A DNA stretch of 64,000 bases from Actinomycetota bacterium (GCA_030684515.1 JAUXVJ010000002.1:1-64000), one strand, 5' to 3'; shown: positions 1 through 9,023, numbered from the stretch's first letter. The notes: generated from the sequence alone by a model not told the origin. Numbers and translations: made by a program.

Positions 1-324
1 TACGTCGGCGTGGCGGGCGAGCTTCAAGATGCGCGCGCGCCCTTCCGACGTCTCGAAATCGGCTGTCACACAACGCTTGCCGCGATTGCAGGAATGAAAA
101 TAAGCCGCGCCGAGATTGGTCCCGTCCTTGCCTTCAACAAAGGGCGGCCCCCAGTGGCGCGTATCGTCGCCACCGCCTGCGCGCTCCACCTTCACGACAT
201 CTGCGCCGAGATCGGCAAGCAACTGTCCGGCAATGCGAGCCGGACGTGAGTAGCTGACTTCGAGCACCCGCACGCCAGCCAGGGGCGGCTTGGCGTCGGC
301 AGACGCAGGCGGGGCGCTAGCCAC
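1..324 (-). CDS. CaiB/BaiF-type CoA-transferase, N-terminal part (cut by window edge)
   Basis: The first 108 codons of a class III CoA-transferase are visible; the rest lies beyond base 1. I read it from a GTG at 324 with a GGAGGG ribosome site about five bases upstream. The family-typical start is clear: LAGVRVLEVS, then QLLADLGADVVKVE, then HSCNRGKRCVTADF. These are the N-terminal Rossmann-like part of the fold, which binds acyl-CoA. Members move CoA between carboxylic acids through an aspartyl-CoA intermediate; the catalytic Asp would lie beyond the window. The gene is divergent from another CoA-transferase at 595 and shares a 270-base intergenic region with it. Base composition is as G+C-rich as that neighbour. 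The substrate cannot be deduced. Confidence 0.85.
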   Translation of the reverse strand, partial: MASAPPASADAKPPLAGVRVLEVSYSRPARIAGQLLADLGADVVKVERAGGGDDTRHWGPPFVEGKDGTNLGAAYFHSCNRGKRCVTADFETSEGRARILKLARHADV

Positions 325-594
325 GGTCGCCCTCCACACCCTCAGGCCGGCCACTGGTGTTCATTCGGTGCAACTAACAGCACGGCACGGGAAAGTGCAA
401 GGCCATCGCCGGGATGAGCAGGACCACCGGCAAGAAGGGCAACGCTGAGACAGGCGGTCTGATGGGGTGCCAAACTGCGTGGTCACTGCTGGTCCAGGAC
501 GCCGAGGCGTCCATCACCAGCATCCAGCAGCATCGCCGAGCAGCATCAGTATCCACCGGGAGCCCTCGGTGACCGTCAAGGCAGGGAGCGCACC

Positions 595-2847
595 ATGCAG
601 ACCGGGATCTTGCACGACATTCGAATCGTCGACCTCTCGGACGGCATCGCCGGCCCGACGGCCACCATGGTGCTCGCCGAGGCAGGCGCCGACGTCGTGC
701 TCGTGGAGCCGCCAGGCGGAGTGACCACCCGCTCCCTGCCGGGCTTCAAGACCTGGAACCGCAGCAAGCAGTCCGTCGTGCTGGACGTGCACGAGGCCGT
801 TGGCCGCGAGCGCCTCGACTCGTTGCTGGCCGGCGCTGACGTGCTGGTCCACTCGCTCTCGCCGACCAAGGCACGCGAGCTCGGGCTCGACGATGCCTCG
901 CTGGCTGCCACCCATCCGCACCTCATCGCCTGCTCGGTGCTCGCGTGGCCGGCGAACCATCCCGATGCCGAACTGCCGGTCGACGACCTGCTCGCGCTCG
1001 CGCGCATGGGCGTGCTCGACGAGCAGCAGGGCCTGCGCGAGGGCCCCATCTACGTGCGCTTCCCACTGGGCAGCTGGGGCGCGGTCTGGCTCGCCGCCAT
1101 GGGGATCGTTGCCCGGCTCATCGTTCGTGGCCGCACTGGCTCCGCCGGCCCGGTGCATACGAGCCTGGTCCAGGGCGCCCTGATCCCGATGATGATGCAC
1201 TGGTCGCGGGCGGAGACTCCGTCCGACGCCCTGAGGATCGGCATGCCCAAGGGGAACATGCAGGCTTCGCTCTTCGAGTGCTCCGACGGGCGCTGGGTCC
1301 ACGCGATGCAGCCGGCCCCGTGGGGCACCCCGCTGATGGACGAGGTGCTAGCCGAGCTGGGACCGGAAGCCGTCGAGGAAGGCGCGGCCATCGGGGCGAC
1401 CGGCCTCTGGGGTGACATGACCCTGGTACGCAAGGCGTTCCTGCGCCGTCCGGCACAGGCCTGGCTCGACAACGCCTGGGCCAATGACCGACCGGCGCAG
1501 GGCGCTTTCGAGGTGGGCGCGATCCTCGGCGACGAGCAGGCGCGCATCAACCGCTATGTCATCGAACTGGATGATCCGGAGGCCGGCCGCATCACGGTGC
1601 CCGGGCTGCCGCTGACCGTGGACCCGCCGACGCAGGTGCGCGGGCCGGCGCCCGCGCTCGGCCAGCACCAGGATGTGGCAGGCGCCGACTGGGGGCCGCG
1701 GGAGGCCCCTGAGGCCGCGGCCGCGAGCCAGCGCTACCCGCTGGCCGGCTTGAAGGTACTGGATTTCGGCAACTACCTGGCCGGCCCGCTCGGCCCGATG
1801 CTGCTTGCCGACCTCGGCGCCGATGTCATCAAGGTCGAGGCCACCACCGGCGACCCGATGCGCTGGGGCGATTGGCCCTTTGCCGGCTGCCAGCGCGGCA
1901 AGCGCACCATCGCGGTCGACCTCAAGTCACCCGACTCGCGCCCCGTGCTTGAGGCGCTCGTGCGCTGGGCCGACGTCGTCCACCACAACCTGCGCATGCC
2001 CGCCGCTCGCCGCCTGGGCCTGGACTCCGCGTCGCTGCGGCGGATCAACCCCGATCTCGTCTTCTGCCACACGAGCTCCTACGGCCCGCAGGGGCCGCGC
2101 GCCGATTGGCCTGGCTACGACCAGCTGTTCCAGTCGTCCTGCGGCTGGGAGGTTGCCGGCGCCGGCGAGGGCAACCGGCCGATGTGGCACCGCTTCGGCT
2201 TCATGGACCACCAGTGCGCGATGTCGTCGGTGGTCTCCACGCTGCTGGCGGTCTATGAGCGCGACCGCACCGGCCGCGCCATCGATGTGGCCGGCTCGCT
2301 GCTCGGGCCCGGCGTGCTCACCACGAGCGAGACCTACCTGCAGGCCGACGGCACGCTCGCACCGATGGTCCAGCTCGACCACGACCAGATGGTCACCACG
2401 CCCGGTGCCCGCCTGCTCATCTGCTCGGACGCGTGGATCGCGGTGGCCGCGCATCGCGACGATCAGGTCGCGCGTCTGTGCGAGGTGCTCGGCGTGGCTG
2501 ACCCGGACGCGCTCCCAAAGGCCGCCGCCGACCGCGCATCCGGCGAACTGCTCGATGCGCTCGCGGCGGCAAACGTGCCGGCCGAGCTCGTGCGGCTCGA
2601 CAACAAGAATGCCTTCTTCGACGACCCAGCCAACAAGGAGATCGGGCTGGTCGTCTCATACCAGCACGGCGCCTGGGGCCGTCTGGAGCAGCCGGGCGCG
2701 ATGTGGGACTTCGGCGACCTCGACACCAGGTTCGACTACGCGCCGCCGCTGCTCGGCGAGCACACCGTCGAGGTGCTGCGCGAGATCGGCTTCGACCAGG
2801 CTGGCGTCGATGGGCTGCTCGCCGCGCAGGTGGTCAAGACCGCCTAG
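595..2847 (+). CDS. Tandem-domain CaiB/BaiF CoA-transferase (750 aa)
   Basis: This protein is about twice the usual 400-residue length of a class III CoA-transferase and contains two copies of the fold in tandem. The first begins near residue 4 (IRIVDLSDGIAGPTAT, then VLAEAGADVVLVEPP). The second begins near residue 386 (LAGLKVLDFGNYLAGP, then LLADLGADVIKVEATTGDPM). The second half has the better conserved active-site region, including GYDQLFQSSCGW where the family carries its catalytic Asp; the first half looks diverged. The ATG at 595 follows a GGGAG ribosome site. Double-length CoA-transferases are known in actinobacteria and proteobacteria, usually without assigned substrate. Composition is richer in G+C than the genes from 3.3 kb onward, which suggests separate ancestry. 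Confidence 0.88.
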   Translation: MQTGILHDIRIVDLSDGIAGPTATMVLAEAGADVVLVEPPGGVTTRSLPGFKTWNRSKQSVVLDVHEAVGRERLDSLLAGADVLVHSLSPTKARELGLDDASLAATHPHLIACSVLAWPANHPDAELPVDDLLALARMGVLDEQQGLREGPIYVRFPLGSWGAVWLAAMGIVARLIVRGRTGSAGPVHTSLVQGALIPMMMHWSRAETPSDALRIGMPKGNMQASLFECSDGRWVHAMQPAPWGTPLMDEVLAELGPEAVEEGAAIGATGLWGDMTLVRKAFLRRPAQAWLDNAWANDRPAQGAFEVGAILGDEQARINRYVIELDDPEAGRITVPGLPLTVDPPTQVRGPAPALGQHQDVAGADWGPREAPEAAAASQRYPLAGLKVLDFGNYLAGPLGPMLLADLGADVIKVEATTGDPMRWGDWPFAGCQRGKRTIAVDLKSPDSRPVLEALVRWADVVHHNLRMPAARRLGLDSASLRRINPDLVFCHTSSYGPQGPRADWPGYDQLFQSSCGWEVAGAGEGNRPMWHRFGFMDHQCAMSSVVSTLLAVYERDRTGRAIDVAGSLLGPGVLTTSETYLQADGTLAPMVQLDHDQMVTTPGARLLICSDAWIAVAAHRDDQVARLCEVLGVADPDALPKAAADRASGELLDALAAANVPAELVRLDNKNAFFDDPANKEIGLVVSYQHGAWGRLEQPGAMWDFGDLDTRFDYAPPLLGEHTVEVLREIGFDQAGVDGLLAAQVVKTA

Positions 2848-2900
2848 CGACAGGGCGACATCACGGTGACGTCGAGGCGTTAGGGGCGGTCCACGTCGGG

Positions 2901-2944
2901 TGGTGGCCAGGGACGGGGTCGAACCGTCGACCTTCCGAGTTTCA
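2901..2944 (-). repeat. Duplicate of the tRNA-Phe 3' half (att-like remnant)
   Basis: These 44 bases are identical to the 3' part of the tRNA-Phe gene at 2965-3008, from the encoded CCA end to the anticodon loop, where identity stops. The copies are 64 bases apart in direct orientation, with 20 unrelated bases between. A 3' tRNA fragment that breaks at the anticodon loop is the usual footprint of tyrosine-integrase insertion. It probably marks the end of an integrated or decayed element that carries the G+C-rich CoA-transferase genes to the left. Confidence 0.75.
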
Positions 2945-2964
2945 CAGCGGCGCAGTTACGAAGA

Positions 2965-3041
2965 TGGTGGCCAGGGACGGGGTCGAACCGTCGACCTTCC
3001 GAGTTTCAGTCGGACGCTCGTACCAACTGAGCTACCTGGCC
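2965..3041 (-). tRNA. tRNA-Phe (GAA)
   Basis: The reverse strand folds as a complete cloverleaf starting GGCCAGGTAGCTCAG. The anticodon stem TCCGA/TCGGA closes a seven-base loop CTGAAAC with anticodon GAA, followed by a T arm with GTTCGAC and an encoded CCA end. It is the first of three minus-strand tRNA genes in a row. Confidence 0.97.
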
Positions 3042-3085
3042 GTGGCTGGTAATCCAGCCCGAATTCAGAGTTTCCCCTGAACAAA

Positions 3086-3162
3086 TGGCGACCCCGACCG
3101 GGCTCGAACCGGCGACCTCCGCCGTGACAGGGCGGCGCGCTAACCAACTGCGCTACGGGGCC
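3086..3162 (-). tRNA. tRNA-Asp (GTC)
   Basis: On the reverse strand the acceptor GGCCCCG pairs with CGGGGTC (one G-T pair). The anticodon stem CCGCC/GGCGG closes the loop CTGTCAC with anticodon GTC, and the T loop is GTTCGAG type. CCA is encoded at 3086-3088. It lies 44 bases upstream of tRNA-Phe in the transcribed direction. Confidence 0.97.
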
Positions 3163-3175
3163 TCTAGCGAAGCCG

Positions 3176-3248
3176 TATCCCCAACGGGATTCGAACCCGT
3201 GCTGCCGCCGTGAAAGGGCGGTGTCCTAGGCCACTAGACGATGGGGAC
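3176..3248 (-). tRNA. tRNA-Glu (TTC)
   Basis: The reverse strand gives acceptor GTCCCCA paired with TGGGGAT. The anticodon stem CCGCC/GGCGG closes the loop CTTTCAC with anticodon TTC, and the T arm is CGGGTTCGAATCCCG. Unlike its two neighbours it does not encode CCA. A Glu-Asp-Phe tRNA cluster is common in actinobacteria. Confidence 0.96.
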
Positions 3249-3322
3249 GTTGTCTCCGTCGACCTAATGCCGCTGGCGACGAGAGAACTATAGGGGATTG
3301 TGCTGGTGCTGCTCACCGGAGG

Positions 3323-4300
3323 TCATTTTGGGTGCGCGGCACGGGAAAGTCGGTCGTGGATGGCCACTCCAAGCCCCTCGTTCTTCGGCGGCACGGCGAG
3401 CACTGTTCTGAGCTCAAGGGCATCGGCTTCTCTCAAGGCCCAGTAGAGGATGCGGGCGTACTCGTCCACCGACTCTGGCTCGGCTAGTCGCACCAGGCCG
3501 ATGGGGGTGGGGATGTCGGCACTTGCGAGCAGCCCCACTCTCGCGGCTGCGTTGGTGTAGTCGGCGTTCTCCAGTTCTTTCTTTGTCAGCAAAGTGACTT
3601 CGGCTCGCGGGCTGTAGTGGGAGGCGAGTGTTCCGCTGGCTCGAACAGCTGAATCGTGCGTACAGCGCATGCCGGTTGTCGCTTCGATCTGTTCGATGGT
3701 GATGGCACCGGGCCGCAGCATGCGGGGATGGTCTTCGGTGCAGTCGATGATCGTTGATTCCAGTCCGATGCCGCATGTTCCGCCATCGAGCAGTACGTCT
3801 TCTGTTGCGAGGAATGCACCAAGTTCTTCTTGGACGTGATCGGCACTGGTCGGACTCACCTGCCCGAAACGATTCGCACTGGGGGCAGCGATCGCGACTG
3901 ACGCGTCTCCGGTGATTCTGGCGAGCTCGCTTTGAACAGCTTGCATCAATGGATGGGCAGAGATTCTGACTGCAACTGAGTCCTGAGCACCGGTCAGGAA
4001 GTCGCCCGCTCTTCTTGTTCGCTTCACCACGAGGGTCAGCGGACCAGGCCAGTAGGCCCGGGCGAGCTTTCTTGCAAACTCCGGTACGTCCTTGCCCCAG
4101 TCATCCAGGGACTCGATGCTTGGCAGGTGAGCGATCAGCGGGTGATGCGCCGGTCGTCCCTTTGCTACATAGATCTGGGCGATCGCGTGCGGATCGTCGG
4201 CTCTGGCTCCTAGGCCATAGACCGTCTCAGTGGGCAGCGCTGCGAGGTGACCATTGGCAAGCGCTTGGGCTGCATCAAGGGCGTCGATCGTGACTCGCAT
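3323..4300 (-). CDS. Sua5/YciO/YrdC-type threonylcarbamoyl-AMP synthase
   Basis: The protein makes L-threonylcarbamoyl-adenylate from threonine, bicarbonate and ATP, the first step of t6A37 modification of ANN-decoding tRNAs. The YrdC/Sua5 domain begins at once: LAALPTETVYGLGARADD, then YVAKGRPAHHPLIAHL and SAPSANRFGQVSPTSADHV. A C-terminal region with ASHYSPRAEV matches the Sua5 extension that single-domain TsaC lacks. The open frame continues upstream to 4477, but family alignment places the start at the ATG at 4300, giving 325 residues. It converges with nothing; the tRNA cluster lies downstream and the divergent HtrA-like gene lies upstream. Confidence 0.93.
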   Translation of the reverse strand: MRVTIDALDAAQALANGHLAALPTETVYGLGARADDPHAIAQIYVAKGRPAHHPLIAHLPSIESLDDWGKDVPEFARKLARAYWPGPLTLVVKRTRRAGDFLTGAQDSVAVRISAHPLMQAVQSELARITGDASVAIAAPSANRFGQVSPTSADHVQEELGAFLATEDVLLDGGTCGIGLESTIIDCTEDHPRMLRPGAITIEQIEATTGMRCTHDSAVRASGTLASHYSPRAEVTLLTKKELENADYTNAAARVGLLASADIPTPIGLVRLAEPESVDEYARILYWALREADALELRTVLAVPPKNEGLGVAIHDRLSRAAHPK

Positions 4301-4426
4301 GTACCTATTCAATCTGGCCTGTGTAAGAACTAGATCAGGACTGGGCCTTTGGGGCATGCGTTGGGAACCGCATGAGGCTGGCGGGTGTCTGATTGCTACA
4401 TGAGTTCGCCCCAAGAAGGAGATCCA

Positions 4427-5575
4427 GTGAGCACTCCCATCCCGCCGTACAGCCCGATGCAGTCGTACGACGATCAACCCCCATTCAATTGGAGTCAGCC
4501 CGCACCGAAGCCACGCAATCGCGGACTGATGATCGTCGCTGCCTTAGGCGTCACCGTGCTTGTTGCAGGCGCCGCCGGTGGTGCTGTCGGGTACGTCGCG
4601 GCACGTGCGACTCTGCCCACTGCGGTTGCCTCCTCCTTTGACTCGAGCTCTCCTTCCCTGCCCGCTGACGGCAGCATCGCTTCGGTCGCCGCCGCTGTTC
4701 AGCCCGCCGTCGTGCAACTGAACGTGACGGGGTCCGAAGGTGAAGGCACTGGTTCGGGCTTCATCATCAGTTCAGACGGCTACCTGATTACCAACAACCA
4801 TGTGGCAGGTGGTGCAAGCGAAGACGGCATTGACGTGATGTTCGCTGACGGCACGCGCGCCAAGGGCCAGTTGGTTGGAGCTAATGCTGGCTACGACCTT
4901 GCAGTCGTGAAGGTCGACAAGAGTGACCTGCCAACTGTGCCACTGGGCAGTTCTGCTGGCCTTCAGGTCGGTGATTCGGTCATTGCGCTCGGCTCTCCGC
5001 TTGGTCTGCAAGGAACAGTCACGACCGGCATCGTCAGCGCACTGAACCGTCCAGTTACGGCAGGCGGTGAGAGCGGCGACTCCTCTTCGTTCATCAACGC
5101 GATTCAGACCGATGCTGCGATCAACCCGGGCAACTCTGGTGGCCCACTGGTCAATGGCAAGGGCGCAGTGATCGGAGTGAACTCCGCAATTGCCTCGATG
5201 GGTGCATCAGCAGGACAGCAGGCCGGATCGATTGGACTTGGCTTTGCCATCCCGATCGATACGGCAAAGCGCATTGTCGATGAGATCATCAAGACCGGGT
5301 CGGCTAAGACTCCTGTCATCGGGGTGCAACTCGATACGAGCTTCACTGGCCCCGGCGCCAAGGTCGCAACAGTCACCGCGGGCGGCGCTTCTGAGGCCGC
5401 TGGCCTTGAAGAGGGCGACATCATCACCAAGGTGAACAGCACCAGCATCGCTGACGGGACCCAGTTGATCGTCACGATTCGTTCATTCGCACCAGGAGAC
5501 CGAGTGCAGGTCACCCTCACGCGCGATGGTGAAAGCCTCACGCTTCCAGTGAATCTGACAGCCGCGCAGTCATAG
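4427..5575 (+). CDS. HtrA/DegP-like membrane-anchored serine protease
   Basis: This is a surface quality-control protease of the actinobacterial HtrA/PepD type. In order it has a Pro-rich cytoplasmic head, one membrane helix near residues 35-60 (GLMIVAALGVTVLVAGAAGG), a trypsin-like domain and a C-terminal PDZ domain near residues 290-375. The triad is complete: His125 (NNHV), Asp157 (YDLAVVKV) and Ser237 (NPGNSGGPL). The GTG at 4427 is preferred because AAGGAGA lies at 4416-4422; an in-frame ATG at 4385 has no such site. The next gene begins 29 bases after its stop on the same strand. Confidence 0.94.
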   Translation: MSTPIPPYSPMQSYDDQPPFNWSQPAPKPRNRGLMIVAALGVTVLVAGAAGGAVGYVAARATLPTAVASSFDSSSPSLPADGSIASVAAAVQPAVVQLNVTGSEGEGTGSGFIISSDGYLITNNHVAGGASEDGIDVMFADGTRAKGQLVGANAGYDLAVVKVDKSDLPTVPLGSSAGLQVGDSVIALGSPLGLQGTVTTGIVSALNRPVTAGGESGDSSSFINAIQTDAAINPGNSGGPLVNGKGAVIGVNSAIASMGASAGQQAGSIGLGFAIPIDTAKRIVDEIIKTGSAKTPVIGVQLDTSFTGPGAKVATVTAGGASEAAGLEEGDIITKVNSTSIADGTQLIVTIRSFAPGDRVQVTLTRDGESLTLPVNLTAAQS

Positions 5576-5604
5576 TCCGATCGGTGGTGAGGCAGGGTGG
5601 TGCC

Positions 5605-6519
5605 ATGGACTTCATCGCCGATCTGACTCACCAAGTGCGCGAACGCACGGCCGCAGGGTTTCGCCGGATCATCTCTGGGGATCCCACTGGTGCGCCGGAG
5701 TGGGTGGCGCAGCTCGCTCACGGCGACGGAGTCGGCTACTTCGGTCCCGATTCGGCGGCGTGGGCAGTGCACGGAGGTCTGCCAACATTGGTTGGCGGCG
5801 TCCGTGCACTGCTCATGCAAGCCCTGCATCCCGCCGCGCTTGCTGGCGTCATGCAGCACTCGCGCTACGAAGAGGACGCCCTGGGTCGCTTGGCCGGTAC
5901 TACGCAGTGGCTGACCGTGGTGACGTTTGGCGACACCACCCAAGCCGATCGTGAATGCGCACGGGTGCGTGGCATGCATCGCAAAGTGCACGGCACATAC
6001 GAGGTCGACGGTGTTGAACTTCCGTACGACGCGACAGACCCAGATCTGCTGAGCTGGGTGCATCTGGCGTTCACGGATTCATTTCTGACGACGCATCAGG
6101 TGTGGGGCGGGCCAATACCCGGAGGCCCCGATGCGTATGTGCGCGAGTGGGCCAAGGCCGGTGAACTCGTGGGTGTGGTGAATCCACCGCGATCCGTTGC
6201 TGAATTGAAGGCGCAGTTGGCGGCGCGGCAATCGCAGCTGCGCGGTGGCGAGAAGGCCAGGGAGACCGCGGCGTTCATTCGTCGCCCACCGCTGCCATTT
6301 GCCGCTCAAGGTCCGTATGCAGTGCTGCTCCTAGGGGCGCTTTCGACCATGTCTTCGGAGCATTTGTCGATGCTCGGCTTGCCACGAGTGCCCCGCCGAA
6401 TTGCCAAACCTGCAGTCTCAGCGCTGCTAGGGGGACTTGGTCTGGCGCTTGGCTCGACATCCCCATCGCAGCGAGCGGCGAGTTCACGAATTGCGGAGAA
6501 TCCGGCAAGTCGGGATTGA
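5605..6519 (+). CDS. DUF2236 / MpaB-type oxygenase-like protein
   Basis: The 304-residue product belongs to the DUF2236 family, which includes the latex-clearing rubber oxygenase Lcp and fungal MpaB. Visible family signatures are GGVRALLMQALHPAALAGV, with a likely haem-ligand-region histidine, then WLTVVTFGDTTQA and DLLSWVHLAFTDSFL. Most actinobacterial members are uncharacterised cytoplasmic proteins thought to be b-type haem oxygenases, so the substrate is unknown. I chose ATG 5605; a GTG seven codons upstream at 5584 is possible. It follows the HtrA-like gene closely and may be cotranscribed with it. Confidence 0.85.
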   Translation: MDFIADLTHQVRERTAAGFRRIISGDPTGAPEWVAQLAHGDGVGYFGPDSAAWAVHGGLPTLVGGVRALLMQALHPAALAGVMQHSRYEEDALGRLAGTTQWLTVVTFGDTTQADRECARVRGMHRKVHGTYEVDGVELPYDATDPDLLSWVHLAFTDSFLTTHQVWGGPIPGGPDAYVREWAKAGELVGVVNPPRSVAELKAQLAARQSQLRGGEKARETAAFIRRPPLPFAAQGPYAVLLLGALSTMSSEHLSMLGLPRVPRRIAKPAVSALLGGLGLALGSTSPSQRAASSRIAENPASRD

Positions 6520-6534
6520 CCGAATCGCCCACCC

Positions 6535-8523
6535 ATGGGTGATGATGGTCCGATGTTTCTGGCGAGATCAATGGTGCGCATGGGGATACCTGCGCTGGTT
6601 TCCGTCTGCTGTATAGCCACGGCTCTGGCCCCTGCGCAGGCGGCTGATGCGCCGACTCCGGCCGTCACGCCCTCCTCCACCCAGGCGCCCACAGCCACCC
6701 CAAACCCCACTCCGACGCCGTCAGCAAGTCCTTCGGTGGCGGTCACCCCTTCGGTCTCGCCGAGTGTTGCTCCGCCGCCGATCGTTCCCATTGCGATGCC
6801 CACTGCCCTGGGCAGCTGGTGTCGGGCACTGTTTCCGGCCGCGCCAGCTGCTGAGCGAATTGCGGCTCAGCAACTGCTCTCCAACGGCACGATCAACTTC
6901 GGCAAGGGCGGCACCTACCAACTGAGTGAGCGTCCCAATTGGAAGCCTCAGGCCACCTCGGACACCTCCGGTGATCGGCACGTGAATTCACTGAACTGGG
7001 CACTGCCGCTGTTGTTCCGCGGTGTGCAAGTCCAGAACCAAGCGATGGTGGATCGCTTTCGGCAGCTGATGCACTACTGGATCGCCGATCATCAGGGCAA
7101 GCGCGCCTACTGGGTCGATGGCTCGATCTACGGAGGTCTTCGCACTGAGACCCTCGTGTGTGCGGCGCAGACCTTGAACGACCCTGTGATCGCTGCTGCT
7201 GCTATCCGGGACGCGCGAACAATGGTGAAGTCCAATGCTGGCGCCGTGCCAGTCGCGGCCGGCGTCAACAACACGGACCTGATTCGACAGACCGGCGCCC
7301 TTGCTGTCTTCTGCTGGACCGCCGATTGGCCCTCACGCGATCGAGCCTGGAGCAATCTGGTCTCCATCGCCAACGGGATCATCCATCCCGATGGCAGTGA
7401 TGTCGAAGGCTCGCCCAGCTACGCGGTCTATATCGAGAAACTCCTGCTCGACGTCGAAGCGGCGGCGACGACATGCGGAATGCCAGCGGATCCCATCCCG
7501 ACTCTGCGCAACCGGTTGTATGACTTCGTTGGCCAGTCGATTCGACCGGACTTTCTGCAGGAGTCGATTGGTGACGGCATCAGCACCTCATTACGTGGAA
7601 GCTTTGGTGCCGCTGACGGACAGGCGGAGTGGGTGCGCACTGCTGGCAAGTCCGGTACCCCGCCGCCCACGATCTACTCCGCATACGACGGCGGCTACAT
7701 CTTCGGCCGTTCCGGCTGGCAGCCGCAGGCAGGGATGCCCGACTCGTACTACTCCCTGCGCTTCAGCTCAACTCGGCCAGGCACGGCCCATACCCATGAC
7801 GACGGCACAGGGTTGACCTTCTTCTCAAAGGGCACTCCATGGATTGGCGATCCTGGTCCCTATCGCTACGAGAACAGTGACCCCCTGCGCGCGTACCTCA
7901 AGACTCGCGCTGCACATTCAGGGCTCACCGTCGGCAAGGTTGCCCGCTCACGATGGTCAGGCGTCAAGAAGTTGACGGCGGCAAGTGATTGGGCAACTGG
8001 TGGCAATGACACCTCGTGCGTGCAGGACAACACTTGGAAGACCGTGACTCTGGTGCGATGCACACAGTTCGTGCGAAGTGTCGACGCGATGATCGTCACC
8101 GATTACGTCGATGCGGCGAAGGGCAAGCCCAAGGGCAGGTTCACCTGGCAGCGCTGGCAGGTCGCCCCAGGTGTGAATACCGGATACGAGGGATCAACCC
8201 TCGTCCTGACCAAGGGCGACAAGCACCTCGATGTTGTGAAGTCAGGTGTGGACCCGTGGGTGATCGACTACGCCAAGCCCGGAGGCAAGATCGGCTGGTT
8301 CACGGGAGCGTGGGGCCAGAAGTTGCCCACACAGGTGATCAATCGACAGGTGCCAATTCCAAAGGCAGGCATCAAGCAGGCCTTGGTGACCGTGCTGGTG
8401 CCTCGAAACGACGGTGAGCAAGTGCCGGTGACAATCGCTGCCAATGGCGTGACGATCACACGCGGGGGACTGACGATCACCACTGCAGCGCCTATGCCTC
8501 AACTTGGTGCACCATTACTCTGA
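6535..8523 (+). CDS. Secreted heparinase II/III-like (alginate-lyase superfamily) protein
   Basis: The N-terminus carries a signal peptide (GIPALVSVCCIATALAPAQA) followed by a long Pro/Thr/Ser-rich linker to about residue 90. An alpha/alpha-toroid-like region follows (LNWALPLLFRGVQVQNQAMV, YGGLRTETLVCAAQ, NNTDLIRQTG). The C-terminal beta-sandwich has the heparinase II/III hallmark TAHTHDDGTGLTFFSKGTPW followed by DPGPYRY. These enzymes cleave uronic-acid polysaccharides by beta-elimination, with substrate not predictable here. Three in-frame ATGs (6535, 6553, 6574) could start translation; none has a strong ribosome site, and the later two would place the signal peptide more typically. It starts 15 bases after the DUF2236 gene. 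Confidence 0.82.
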   Translation: MGDDGPMFLARSMVRMGIPALVSVCCIATALAPAQAADAPTPAVTPSSTQAPTATPNPTPTPSASPSVAVTPSVSPSVAPPPIVPIAMPTALGSWCRALFPAAPAAERIAAQQLLSNGTINFGKGGTYQLSERPNWKPQATSDTSGDRHVNSLNWALPLLFRGVQVQNQAMVDRFRQLMHYWIADHQGKRAYWVDGSIYGGLRTETLVCAAQTLNDPVIAAAAIRDARTMVKSNAGAVPVAAGVNNTDLIRQTGALAVFCWTADWPSRDRAWSNLVSIANGIIHPDGSDVEGSPSYAVYIEKLLLDVEAAATTCGMPADPIPTLRNRLYDFVGQSIRPDFLQESIGDGISTSLRGSFGAADGQAEWVRTAGKSGTPPPTIYSAYDGGYIFGRSGWQPQAGMPDSYYSLRFSSTRPGTAHTHDDGTGLTFFSKGTPWIGDPGPYRYENSDPLRAYLKTRAAHSGLTVGKVARSRWSGVKKLTAASDWATGGNDTSCVQDNTWKTVTLVRCTQFVRSVDAMIVTDYVDAAKGKPKGRFTWQRWQVAPGVNTGYEGSTLVLTKGDKHLDVVKSGVDPWVIDYAKPGGKIGWFTGAWGQKLPTQVINRQVPIPKAGIKQALVTVLVPRNDGEQVPVTIAANGVTITRGGLTITTAAPMPQLGAPLL

Positions 8524-8573
8524 GAACGCTCTTACTCTGAGAGTGCTGTGCGTTTCATCCACGAGGAGTTCGC

Positions 8574-9023
8574 ATGATTGTCGCCGTCGGCTCAGATCAC
8601 GCAGGGTTCGTTCTCAAGGAGCAGTTGCGCGCCTGGCTTGAGACCAACAATTACGACGTCATTGATCTGGGCACCTACTCAGAAGCAAGCGTTGACTACC
8701 CGCACTACGGCGCCGAAGTCGGCCGAGCCGTTGCTGACGGTGAAGCCGAGTTCGGAGTGGCGGTCTGTGGGAGCGGTCAGGGCATCTGCATGGCTGCCAA
8801 CAAGATCCCCGGCGTGCGTGGAGGCGTGATTCGCGCCAACGATGACGCCGAGATGACTCGACGCCACAACAATGCCAATGTCGCCTGCTTCGGTGAGCGC
8901 TTTACCGAGCCGGAAGTGGCAATTGCCGCCCTGGACATCTTCCTGACGACGCCATTTGATGGCGGGCGCCATGAGCACCGCGTTGAAATGCTTGCCGAAC
9001 TTGATGACGGCGAAGCCGTCTAG
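8574..9023 (+). CDS. rpiB: Ribose-5-phosphate isomerase B (RpiB/LacAB family)
   Basis: The enzyme interconverts ribose-5-phosphate and ribulose-5-phosphate in the pentose phosphate pathway. At 149 residues it has the usual length. It starts with the phosphate-binding GSDHAGF and contains CGSGQGICMAANKIPGVR with catalytic Cys65, then NDDAEMTRRHNNANV and FGERF. The C-terminus FDGGRHEHRVEML is typical of the actinobacterial branch. GAGG precedes the ATG at good distance. It lies 50 bases after the heparinase-like gene. Confidence 0.96.
   Translation: MIVAVGSDHAGFVLKEQLRAWLETNNYDVIDLGTYSEASVDYPHYGAEVGRAVADGEAEFGVAVCGSGQGICMAANKIPGVRGGVIRANDDAEMTRRHNNANVACFGERFTEPEVAIAALDIFLTTPFDGGRHEHRVEMLAELDDGEAV

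Noticed and set aside
1805-2869. Long open frame (354 codons) inside the CoA-transferase gene
   Set aside because: Its translation is Arg/Ser/Pro-rich low-complexity typical of a shifted frame in G+C-rich DNA; the overlapping frame has clear domains.
2901-2944. Second tRNA-Phe gene
   Set aside because: Identity ends at the anticodon loop and the 5' half is absent.
5104-6063. 319-codon antisense frame over HtrA and DUF2236 genes
   Set aside because: No domain, His/Arg-rich shadow composition, and both genes on the other strand are well supported.
8527-8545. Possible terminator hairpin (CGCTCT/AGAGTG) between the heparinase-like gene and rpiB
   Set aside because: Only six pairs with one G-T and no T run; too weak to call.
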